DNA of 64,000 nucleotides from Chryseobacterium oranimense (GTDB lineage: Bacteria > Bacteroidota > Bacteroidia > Flavobacteriales > Weeksellaceae): positions 124,001-188,000 of the forward strand of contig NZ_CP104203.1 of the NCBI RefSeq assembly GCF_025244725.1. Reading direction: 5' to 3'. A program made the translations under genes and the position numbers. Within the stretch, counting starts at the first letter, position 1. Every line of letters starts with the position of its first letter. This document shows, one piece after another, positions 33,503-40,490 of this stretch. The notes beneath the pieces are model-generated. The model worked only from the letters and a program-made list of their open reading frames with translations. It was not told the origin of the DNA and made no database searches.

Positions 33503-33994
33503 CTAAAATCTCTCCCAAAAAAAAGGGGGTTCAATTCCTAAAGCTCTCAGGTAGGTATATCCCTGTCCTCTGTGGTGAATTTCATTATCTACGAAGTAAA
33601 GAATGTTCTGGTACACCGGAAATTCATACTGACCGAATAAATTGAAAGTTTCCTGGAAACGCTCTTCAGTGATCTGGCTGAAATAATGGTTGATCACTTC
33701 TGTTTCCTCGTCCCACTTTTTCAGGATATCTTCCTTGGTTTTCGGGTTGAATCCTTCCTCATTGTAAGCTTCCATGTTTTTGTTAACAATTCCTTTCAGA
33801 GCGGGTCCGCCAATGCTGATCAGCTCTCCTGCCAGTTTTGCGAAAGGTCTCATTCCACCTACGGAAAATTCAAATAATTCTTTTTCCGGAAAAGCTTCGA
33901 TCACCCTTCTTGTCAGGTTTCTATGTCCTTGCCAATGCTCTAATAATTGATCAGATGTCATGAATTGCTTAGTGGCTGTTGCTGTAGTTGTCAT
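33503..33994 (-). CDS. DinB-superfamily protein
   Basis: A 163-aa four-helix metal-binding protein of the DinB/YfiT superfamily. The likely metal ligands are His in LLEHWQGHRNLTRRVIE (residues 18-34), and the C-terminal HHRGQGYTYLRALGIEPP, the DinB signature. A Glu-Thr-Glu helix (WDEETEVINHYF) lies between. Many such proteins are thiol transferases (bacillithiol or mycothiol-type) or unknown. The C-terminus is coded across an A8G5 stretch, but the frame is intact. Expression appears to start from a promoter next to a palindrome at 34046-34061. Confidence 0.88.
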   Translation of the reverse strand: MTTTATATKQFMTSDQLLEHWQGHRNLTRRVIEAFPEKELFEFSVGGMRPFAKLAGELISIGGPALKGIVNKNMEAYNEEGFNPKTKEDILKKWDEETEVINHYFSQITEERFQETFNLFGQYEFPVYQNILYFVDNEIHHRGQGYTYLRALGIEPPFFWERF

Positions 33995-34026
33995 AATTGT
34001 ATTGTTTTAGTTTGTTACTGTTGATA

Positions 34027-34061
34027 CAAAGGTATGACAGGGTTATGACAACAGTTTGTCA
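34027..34061 (-). promoter_or_regulatory. Promoter and operator-like palindrome upstream of the DinB-like gene
   Basis: Minus strand reads TACCTTTG (34034-34027), 33 bp before the ATG. The perfect palindrome TGACAACAGTTTGTCA (34046-34061) overlaps the expected upstream promoter element, as an operator would. Confidence 0.5.
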
Positions 34062-34179
34062 GTAGGATTTCTAATATTAAAAAATATTTTATTTCTTTAT
34101 TAAAATATAAAAGGTCATTTCTCCGTTTAGATGTAAATTGCATGAATTAAGAAAAATGCAACGCTATTAAAATCTCGAA

Positions 34180-34764
34180 ATGAAGAAGTATATTTTGCCT
34201 GTTATTCCTGTTTTTTTACTAATATCATGTAATAAAATTGAAGAGAAAATAGACCAGACCGTTCAGAAAACAACTGAAACTGTACAGCAGAAAGCTCAGC
34301 AGGCAGTGGAAGAAACTGTAAAGAAAACGGTCAGTGAATCCATTAATTCTTTAACGAATTCCCAGGATGTAAAATTTAACCAGGTATTTCCCAATGAAGG
34401 AAAACCATTAGTGACTGAAGATACCGGAAAGAAATTTAAATTTCCCAATGGTTCTGAAGGATATATCTTCAAATATAAATCTGATATCGCAGTCCTGCTT
34501 CCTTTCCTGGAAAAACAGCCATCTGCCGACGAAAACAAATCCGATAAAACAGCCCGTAAGATAGACGGACAAAGCATTATTGACAAAATAAGTTTTGTCT
34601 CTAAATTCCTTCCTGAAAATACTTTTGATACCAGCTTCCTGGAAGATATCAAAAACGATAAAAATATAGAATATTATAAGCTGAAAAGATTTCCCAATAA
34701 CAGCACAATAATCTATAACCCCAAAAACCAGACCATCATACAATATGTAGAGGTAAATAAATAA
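34180..34764 (+). CDS. Lipoprotein of unknown function
   Basis: A 194-aa predicted lipoprotein with lipobox LLIS-C (Cys17) after signal MKKYILPVIPVFLLIS. Residues 20-60 are a Glu/Lys/Gln/Thr-rich amphipathic, possibly coiled-coil stretch (EEKIDQTVQKTTETVQQKAQ and onward). The remainder is a soluble domain without cysteines or known motif. No co-transcribed neighbour upstream (the DinB-like gene is divergent). A hairpin follows the stop. Confidence 0.8.
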   Translation: MKKYILPVIPVFLLISCNKIEEKIDQTVQKTTETVQQKAQQAVEETVKKTVSESINSLTNSQDVKFNQVFPNEGKPLVTEDTGKKFKFPNGSEGYIFKYKSDIAVLLPFLEKQPSADENKSDKTARKIDGQSIIDKISFVSKFLPENTFDTSFLEDIKNDKNIEYYKLKRFPNNSTIIYNPKNQTIIQYVEVNK

Positions 34765-34771
34765 TTTGTGA

Positions 34772-34799
34772 GTGGCCGGATTTATCCGGTCATTTTTTT
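34772..34799 (+). terminator. Terminator after the lipoprotein gene
   Basis: GTGGCCGGAT pairs with ATCCGGTCAT (34772-34781, 34784-34793; with G-U pairs), followed by TTTTTTT. Confidence 0.75.
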
Positions 34800-34856
34800 T
34801 GAAATGGCGTAGAAGTGATAAAGTTCTGAAGAGATTTAAACCATATATGAACACAT

Positions 34857-34920
34857 TCAATAGAAACGGGCTTTAGCCCGTTCAAAATAAAATTCACAAT
34901 CAATCCGGCTTTAGCCAAAA
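34857..34920 (+). repeat. Dispersed 64-bp palindromic element, family 1, copy B
   Basis: TCAATAGA, AACGGGCTTTAGCCCGTT (34865-34882), then CCGGCTTTAGCCAAAA (34905-34920). Part of a 360-bp gene-free spacer (34765-35124) that otherwise holds a terminator, the family 3 copy below and the adenosyltransferase promoter. Confidence 0.88.
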
Positions 34921-34990
34921 TGTATATGTAGAATTCAAGATCCGTCAATCTGAGATATCTGCGGGAATAAAAATCAACTATCTTGTCAAT

Positions 34991-35020
34991 GACATCCTTC
35001 TACTCCGCTCAGGATGACAG
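34991..35020 (-). repeat. Dispersed repeat, family 3, copy B (inverse)
   Basis: GACATCCTTCTACTCCGCTC then AGGATGACAG, the reverse complement of the copy at 27682. Confidence 0.7.
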
Positions 35021-35124
35021 TGTCTGAAACTTTAGATTGTTAGAGATCATCCTGAAGAGATAAAACTAAAAATCATTCATACATTTTACTTTTTACATTG
35101 TACAAAATAAAGTATTTTAGTACT

Positions 35125-35694
35125 ATGAAAATTTATACGAAAACAGGAGATAAAGGGCAGACCGCTTTATACGGCGGTACAAGAGTTTCCAAAGCCAGTG
35201 CAAGAGTGGACAGCTACGGAAATATAGACGAGCTGAATTCATTCATCGGGATTGCAAAAAGCCATATTGAGGATGAAGAAGTTTTGAAGCAGTTAAAAAA
35301 AATTCAGTTTGATCTGTTTACGGTAGGTTCAGAAGCGGCAACACCGGTTGATAAATTGATATTGGCCAACGGAAAATCACGTTTACCTTTAATCATTTCA
35401 GATACGGAGATTGAAGAGTTGGAGCAGTGGATGGATGCTTTCGAAGATAAGCTGGAGCCGCTTCAGTATTTTATTCTTCCGGGTGGTGGAAAACCTGCAA
35501 CTTTTTTGCATGCGGCAAGAACCATTTGCAGAAGAGCAGAACGCTCCCTTGTTTTCTTAAATGAGTCTGAAGAAATGCGCCCGGAACTGATTAAGTACCT
35601 GAACAGGCTTTCAGATTATCTTTTCGTTTTGGCGAGATATATTTCAAAAATTAACAACGAACCGGAAGAATACTGGAATCCGAATGAGAGATAG
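35125..35694 (+). CDS. Cob(I)alamin adenosyltransferase (PduO type)
   Basis: A 189-aa ATP:cob(I)alamin adenosyltransferase that makes adenosylcobalamin. Signatures are MKIYTKTGDKGQTALYGGTRVSK at residues 1-23 (ATP binding), DELNSFIGIAK, ILPGGGKPATFLHAARTICRRAERSL with the conserved Arg residues, and LNRLSDYLFVLARY at the end. The start at 35125 matches the conserved N-terminus and has a weak promoter (TATTTTAG at 35113-35120). No other cobalamin gene is nearby. Its stop overlaps the start of the next gene. Confidence 0.95.
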   Translation: MKIYTKTGDKGQTALYGGTRVSKASARVDSYGNIDELNSFIGIAKSHIEDEEVLKQLKKIQFDLFTVGSEAATPVDKLILANGKSRLPLIISDTEIEELEQWMDAFEDKLEPLQYFILPGGGKPATFLHAARTICRRAERSLVFLNESEEMRPELIKYLNRLSDYLFVLARYISKINNEPEEYWNPNER

Positions 35695-36338
35695 TATAAT
35701 TTTTTTTTTTATTATTAGTTTTATTTTCCAATGTATTTTTTGCTCAAAGCAGTTTAAATGATTTTGAAGGAGGAAATATTCTTCTATCAGAAAATAAGTT
35801 TTTTGATGCCGAAAATTTATTTCGTAAAGCATTAAAAGAGAAACCAGATAATTTGGATTTTAGATCGCAATTGGCACTTGCTTTAATTGAACAAAATAAA
35901 AATAATGAGGCAGAAAGGAATATTATTGAAGTTTTGAAAAAAGATTCATTATTTTCTGCTGCACTTTGGTATGGAGGATTAAACAATTTTAAGAAAGATA
36001 AACCAGATTTTCGAAAAGCAATTTCATATTTTGAAAGGTTTTACAAACTAATTGATGCAAATTCCAAACAGTATTTTGCAGCTAACTTCTACATAGGTAA
36101 GTCATATCAGAACTTGTTATATACTGAAGGCCTGTCATATGATGAAGTAAGCAGAACGTTGGAAACTTATAAAAAATATGTGGATATGGAAACAGATACC
36201 GAAGCAATTAATAGAATTAGTAATTTTATTAAAAAGATAGAAGATAACCGGCCAGGTAAAAATGTGAAAAAATGGATGATTGCAACAACAATCCCGAATG
36301 CTATAAATGAAATAAAGAAGGAAGTGAATGAGAGGTAA
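35684..36338 (+). CDS. Secreted TPR-like protein, frame broken by a T11 run near its start
   Basis: From about 35700 the frame encodes a signal-peptide core (FFFLLLVLFSNVFFAQ), then SSLNDFEGGNILLSENKFFD and several TPR-like helices (AENLFRKALKEKPDNLDFRS, AERNIIEVLKKDSLFSAALW, AISYFERFYKLID), ending KEVNER. No start codon exists in that frame upstream of the stop at 35697-35699. The natural ATG at 35684 (MRDSII), which overlaps the preceding gene, is one base out of frame; removing one T from the T11 run at 35700-35710 joins them. As written, only a TTG at 35853 could start a 161-aa cytoplasmic fragment. Slippage, phase variation or sequencing error are all possible. It is AT-richer than its neighbours. 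Confidence 0.65.
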
Positions 36339-36957
36339 AGTATTGCTTTTTATCAACGGGGATGCCCCGAAAATACTTCCGGATGCAGGTCAATACGAAC
36401 TTATTGCCTGTACGGATGGTGCTTTTCATTACTTGAAGAACATGGGATTTCCTTTGGAAAAACTGGATTTTATTTCAGGTGATTTTGATTCCCATTCCGG
36501 GTCGGATGAAAATATTTATCATGAAAAGTTTATTCATACACCCGATCAGGATAAGACGGATTTTCATAAGGCGCTGGATCTGATTCTGGAACAGGGTTTT
36601 AGCACAGTTGATGTATTCGGAGGAAGTGGTGGTGAACAGGATCATTTCCTGGGAAATCTGACGGTAGCTTATACTTTTAAAGATATAATGAACCTGAAAT
36701 TTTATGACGAATTCTCTGAGTATTATTTCATTCCCCCAAGCTTTTCTGTAAAAGGAGTAAATAATAAAATGATCTCTTTATATCCTTTTCCGTATGTTGA
36801 AAATATTACGACCAAAGGAGTTAACTGGCCTTTAACGAATGGCAGCCTAAGCATCACTTCGAGGATCGGGACCCGTAATTTTGCCGTTGAAGATGAAGTT
36901 TCCATTGAATATGAAAAAGGAGATTTATTAATTTTTATCGGGAAGAATTATTTGTAA
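36328..36957 (+). CDS. Thiamine pyrophosphokinase
   Basis: A 209-aa enzyme making thiamine diphosphate from thiamine. Motifs are FINGDAPK, ACTDGAFHYL with the catalytic Asp, FISGDFDS, TPDQDKTDFHKALDL and FGGSGGEQDHFLGNL, all diagnostic of the TPK catalytic domain; the C-terminal beta-sandwich has GVNWPLTNGSLSITSRIGTRN. It overlaps the TPR gene by 11 bp. The junction sequence GAATGAGAG at its start is also found at the start of the TPR gene. Confidence 0.93.
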   Translation: MRGKVLLFINGDAPKILPDAGQYELIACTDGAFHYLKNMGFPLEKLDFISGDFDSHSGSDENIYHEKFIHTPDQDKTDFHKALDLILEQGFSTVDVFGGSGGEQDHFLGNLTVAYTFKDIMNLKFYDEFSEYYFIPPSFSVKGVNNKMISLYPFPYVENITTKGVNWPLTNGSLSITSRIGTRNFAVEDEVSIEYEKGDLLIFIGKNYL

Positions 36958-37027
36958 TTAAAGTATCGATAACGAGCTTTTCACGAAATCATTAGCTTGA
37001 TTTTTGAAAAATAGAATCTGCATAACA

Positions 37028-37087
37028 TCAATAGAAATAGGCTCTAGCCCATTTAAAAAATATAAAACCAATTGGCTTTAGCCAAAA
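37028..37087 (+). repeat. Dispersed palindromic element, family 1, copy C (degenerate)
   Basis: TCAATAGAAATAGGCTCTAG with CCCATT, then TTGGCTTTAGCCAAAA (37072-37087). The palindrome has lost several bases. Confidence 0.75.
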
Positions 37088-37110
37088 CATAAACTCCAAA
37101 TCAAAGAACC

Positions 37111-37146
37111 ACAATTATCCGTGAAATCCGTGAAAATCTGTGGGAA
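37111..37146 (-). repeat. Dispersed 9-bp-period repeat, family 2, copy B
   Basis: ATCCGTGAAATCCGTGAAAA followed by TCTGTGGGAAT; the reverse complement has CACAGAT and CACGGAT units as at 30888 and 56552. It covers the alternative GTG start of the next gene. Confidence 0.65.
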
Positions 37147-37150
37147 TAAA

Positions 37151-38026
37151 ATGAAAAATCTAACCAAAATATCATTTCTGATCATCTTATTATTCTGTAT
37201 TTTCTCATGCAAAACACAGAATTTTTCTGCGCCTGAATACGGAAAAACAGAAAACGTAACTCCTGTTCAGATTAAAAAAGTACATAATTTCCGTACACCA
37301 GGAAACATCCGGAATTCAGAAGGAAGAACTTTAAAGGAAGGCAGATTGTACAGAAGCGCTCATCTTCATCACCTGAAAAAAAGTTCGTTCAGAGAACTGG
37401 AAAACTTAGGAATAAAAGAAGTGATCGACCTGAGGAATTCAAAGGAAATTGCAGATAAGCCGGACCGGCTTCCGGCTGATATGGTGTATAAAAAATATTC
37501 AGCTTTTGAAGATAAGGGAGATCAGCTGTCACAGGCTAAAAAACTGGTTTTGAAGGGAAAGGTAAACGGTTCTGATGCCGATAAAAGAATGATAGATTTC
37601 TACCGCGAATACGTAACCGAAAACCCGGAGATGATCAGAAAAATAATCACTGAAATCCTGGAATCTGATGAACCCGTTCTTTATCACTGTACGGCAGGAA
37701 AAGACAGAACAGGAATTACCACAGCTTTGATTTTAACCATTTTGAAATTTGATAAAGAAACGATTTATAATGACTACCTTTTGTCAAACAATTACAGAGA
37801 GAAACTCGTTCATAAAAGATTACGTCTGGCGAATAATTTACATTTTCTCTACCCCAAAATGGATGTAAAAGTCCTTGAAAAACTGAGCTGGGTGGAAACG
37901 GCATACCTTGATGCCGCTTTTAATGAAATCAACAAGAAATATGGTTCAGTGGATGCTTATATTCAACAGGTTCTTGGGATTTCAGAGAATAAAAGGGAAG
38001 AATATATTGACAAGTTTACAAATTAA
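37151..38026 (+). CDS. Lipoprotein tyrosine-protein phosphatase (DSP-like)
   Basis: A 291-aa protein. Start at 37151 gives a lipoprotein signal with lipobox IFSC; the longer GTG start lies in a repeat. The phosphatase core has FRTPGNIRNSEGRTLKEG, GRLYRSAHLHHL, IDLRNSKEIADKPDRLP with the general-acid region, and the P-loop HCTAGKDRTG (Cys-x5-Arg, residues about 184-193). It belongs to the PTP family with the Y_phosphatase3 domain, secreted to the periplasm or surface. Substrate could be phosphotyrosine or phosphoinositide. Confidence 0.9.
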   Translation: MKNLTKISFLIILLFCIFSCKTQNFSAPEYGKTENVTPVQIKKVHNFRTPGNIRNSEGRTLKEGRLYRSAHLHHLKKSSFRELENLGIKEVIDLRNSKEIADKPDRLPADMVYKKYSAFEDKGDQLSQAKKLVLKGKVNGSDADKRMIDFYREYVTENPEMIRKIITEILESDEPVLYHCTAGKDRTGITTALILTILKFDKETIYNDYLLSNNYREKLVHKRLRLANNLHFLYPKMDVKVLEKLSWVETAYLDAAFNEINKKYGSVDAYIQQVLGISENKREEYIDKFTN

Positions 38027-38136
38027 TAATCCGTCTGGGTTTTCGTCTGTTCCGGTTTTGAAATTTATAATAAATTTAACGCTTAATAATCAAACTTTTT
38101 TAGCAATTTTGCATTTCGTAATTCACTTGTCAAGAA

Positions 38137-39528
38137 ATGAAAATAAAGTACTCGGAACTTATTGATCAGACATTATATTTTCCTACGGAGGAATTTAATG
38201 TTTCTGAGAACAATTTGTTATTTCACGATGTTCCTTTAATGGAAGTCGTTGAAAAATTTGGCACTCCGCTAAAAATTAGCTACCTGCCGAGAATTTCTCA
38301 AAACATCCAGAAGGCGAAAAGCTGGTTCAGGGAAGCTTTTGAGAAAGCCGATTATAAAAAGAATTATACCTACTGCTACTGTACAAAATCCAGCCATTTC
38401 AATTTTGTGCTTGAAGAAGCCCTTAAGAATGACATTTCTATAGAAACTTCTTCCGCCTATGATATGGATATTGTAAAATCTCTTTATGAGAAAGGAAAAG
38501 TAGATAAAAATATTGAAGTGATCTGTAATGGGTTCAAGACTGATGATTATCTGGTGAAAATTTCAGAAATGATCAACAGCGGTTTTGAAAATATTACCCC
38601 GATCCTGGATAATTACCGCGAGCTGGATAAGCTTACAGAAAGCATTGATACCACTTTCGATATCGGAATCAGAATTGCTTCTGAGGAAGAACCGAAATTC
38701 GAGTTTTATACTTCAAGATTAGGAATTGGGTATAGAGATATCATTCCTTATTACAGCCAAAAAATTGCTGAGCACCCGAACGCAAGACTGAAAATGCTTC
38801 ACTTCTTCATCAATACAGGGATTAAAGACACAGCTTATTACTGGAATGAATTATATAAATGTCTTCGTGTATATGCACGTTTGAAGAAAATTGCCCCGGA
38901 AGTGGATTCACTGAATATTGGTGGAGGTTTCCCGATCAAAACTTCTTTAAACTTTGAGTACGATTACCAGTATATGGTGGAAGAGATCGTTTCACAGATC
39001 AAAAAATTCTGTGAAGAAGAAGGTGTGGAAGAACCTAATATCTATACAGAATTCGGAAGCTTTACCGTAGGGGAAAGTGGCGCCAACCTTTACAAAATCA
39101 TTTCTCAGAAACGTCAGAATGACAGAGAAAAGTGGAATATGATCGATTCTTCATTCATGACCACACTTCCCGATACCTGGGCCATCTCAAGACACTTCAT
39201 CATGCTTCCGCTGAACAGATGGGAAGATACATATGAAAGAGTGTTTTTAGGAGGATTAACCTGTGATTCGGATGATTATTATAATTCCGAGCAGCATACC
39301 AATGCCATCTACCTGCCCGTTTTCAGTGATACCAAGCCTCTTTATATCGGGTTTTTCCATACAGGGGCATACCAGGAAACAATTGGGGGATATGGTGGTG
39401 TTCATCACTGTCTGATGCCACAGCCAAGGCATGTCCTGATCCAGAAAGACGAAAATGGTGAGCTTCAGTATGAAGTTTTCCGGGAAAAGCAGGAACCTGA
39501 AGATATTTTGAAAATCTTAGGTTACTAA
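38137..39528 (+). CDS. speA: Arginine decarboxylase, fold type III (Flavobacteriia type)
   Basis: A 463-aa PLP-dependent decarboxylase of the alanine-racemase-like fold. PLP lysine is in YCYCTKSSHFNF; GGGFPIK binds the phosphate; CDSDDYY is the specificity-helix-like region with the active-site Cys. It is shorter than E. coli SpeA (658 aa) and close to carboxynorspermidine-decarboxylase-like forms, but the agmatinase gene 2.7 kb downstream supports arginine decarboxylase producing agmatine for putrescine. Carboxynorspermidine or diaminopimelate decarboxylation cannot be excluded. Confidence 0.85.
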   Translation: MKIKYSELIDQTLYFPTEEFNVSENNLLFHDVPLMEVVEKFGTPLKISYLPRISQNIQKAKSWFREAFEKADYKKNYTYCYCTKSSHFNFVLEEALKNDISIETSSAYDMDIVKSLYEKGKVDKNIEVICNGFKTDDYLVKISEMINSGFENITPILDNYRELDKLTESIDTTFDIGIRIASEEEPKFEFYTSRLGIGYRDIIPYYSQKIAEHPNARLKMLHFFINTGIKDTAYYWNELYKCLRVYARLKKIAPEVDSLNIGGGFPIKTSLNFEYDYQYMVEEIVSQIKKFCEEEGVEEPNIYTEFGSFTVGESGANLYKIISQKRQNDREKWNMIDSSFMTTLPDTWAISRHFIMLPLNRWEDTYERVFLGGLTCDSDDYYNSEQHTNAIYLPVFSDTKPLYIGFFHTGAYQETIGGYGGVHHCLMPQPRHVLIQKDENGELQYEVFREKQEPEDILKILGY

Positions 39529-39540
39529 TAAAATCTTAAC

Positions 39541-39600
39541 CTGTCATTGCGAACAGACTGAAGGTCTGCGAACGTAGTTCAGAAGTGACGAAGCAATCTC
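39541..39600 (+). repeat. Dispersed CTGTCATTGCGAA-type repeat
   Basis: CTGTCATTGCGAACAGACTG, then AAGGTCTGCGAACG and GTGACGAAGCAATCTC. It has an internal AGACTGAAGGTCT hairpin and recalls widespread intergenic repeats of this genus. Confidence 0.6.
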
Positions 39601-39657
39601 AACTTAATTGTTCTTAATGTTTCAGTTTTTTAACCATTAAGACCAGCTATAAAAAAT

Positions 39658-39682
39658 AAAGCTCTCAGATTTTGAGAGCTTT
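39658..39682. terminator. Bidirectional terminator between speA and the HAD gene
   Basis: A 10-bp stem (39658-39667 with 39673-39682), 5-nt loop, with A-rich and T-rich flanks between convergent genes. Confidence 0.88.
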
Positions 39683-39688
39683 TATCAT

Positions 39689-40348
39689 TTAGAAATATTT
39701 TGAAAGCTTGTCCAGTTCCAGTTCTTCATAATCCGAAACTACGATATCCGCTAACGTGTAATCCTGATTTTTAGAATGAGGACTTCTGTAAGCAGCGCAA
39801 AAAATCCCGGCTCTGTGTGCCGCAAGAATTCCATTGGTGGAATCTTCGATAACCATGCAGTTTTTTACAGGTTCTCCAGCCATTTCTGCGGCCAAAAGAA
39901 AGACATCAGGATGAGGTTTGGATTCTTTCAGATCTGCACCGCTGATTTTTCCGCTGAAATACTGTTCAAGCCCGAATTTTTCAAAAACCATATTAATAGT
40001 TGTCATCGTAGCGGAAGAAGCAAGAATAAGTTTAATCCCCTTTTCATGATAATGTTTGATGAGCTCTCTCACACCAGGAATCAGATCGAACTCTTCATCA
40101 GTATCAAAATAATTCTTGAAGTGAGATCTTTTAATTCCGGAAAGAGTTTCATGAGTGTCTGCTAAATTATATTTCTCGATCAGCGTTTCAAATACTCTTT
40201 TGGTGGAAGCTCCTGTGAAAGAGGAGTACAGGTCTTCGGAAACAGCAATTTCCAGCCCGTCAAACGTTTTAAAATAAGCTTTTCTGTGAAGTGGTTCCGT
40301 ATCTACAATAACCCCGTCCATGTCGAAAAGAACAGCTTTTAAAGACAT
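39689..40348 (-). CDS. HAD-superfamily phosphatase/phosphomutase (beta-phosphoglucomutase-like)
   Basis: A 219-aa HAD hydrolase with motif I FDMDGVIVDTEP (nucleophile Asp9 and acid Asp11), a helical C1 cap (residues 18-85), motif II LASSA, motif III Lys in KISGADLKESKPHPDVF, and motif IV VIEDSTNGILAA. The cap type and sequence suit phosphatases of sugar phosphates or beta-phosphoglucomutases. Expressed from a minus-strand TATATTTG box at 40362-40369 and convergent to speA. Confidence 0.9.
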   Translation of the reverse strand: MSLKAVLFDMDGVIVDTEPLHRKAYFKTFDGLEIAVSEDLYSSFTGASTKRVFETLIEKYNLADTHETLSGIKRSHFKNYFDTDEEFDLIPGVRELIKHYHEKGIKLILASSATMTTINMVFEKFGLEQYFSGKISGADLKESKPHPDVFLLAAEMAGEPVKNCMVIEDSTNGILAAHRAGIFCAAYRSPHSKNQDYTLADIVVSDYEELELDKLSKYF

Positions 40349-40361
40349 ATTTTGTTTTTTG

Positions 40362-40369
40362 CAAATATA
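40362..40369 (-). promoter_or_regulatory. Promoter -7 box of the HAD gene
   Basis: Minus strand reads TATATTTG, 13 bp before the ATG at 40348. Confidence 0.6.
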
Positions 40370-40451
40370 CTAACTAATAATTTTACAGATTTCTATTTAT
40401 AGATTTCATACTATGTGAATATGGTTTATTATCCTTTTTTGAAAAAAACAG

Positions 40452-40459
40452 TAAATTTG
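40452..40459 (+). promoter_or_regulatory. Promoter -7 box of the T9SS cargo gene (TAAATTTG)
   Basis: TAAATTTG, 31 bp before the ATG at 40491. Confidence 0.55.
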
Positions 40460-40490
40460 TGATTTACAGTGATTAAAAATCTTGGCAAAT

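Noticed and set aside
33515-33530. A8G5 tract in the DinB-like gene as a phase-variable site
   Set aside because: The frame is intact through it and it encodes the usual family C-terminus (IEPPFFWERF); a shift would only alter the last residues.
33528-33545. GGTTCAATTCC resembling a tRNA T-arm
   Set aside because: It lies inside the C-terminal codons of the DinB-like gene and no acceptor or anticodon stem can be formed around it.
37121-37150. GTG start 30 bp upstream for the lipoprotein phosphatase
   Set aside because: It lies in a dispersed intergenic repeat and would displace the lipoprotein signal peptide from the N-terminus.
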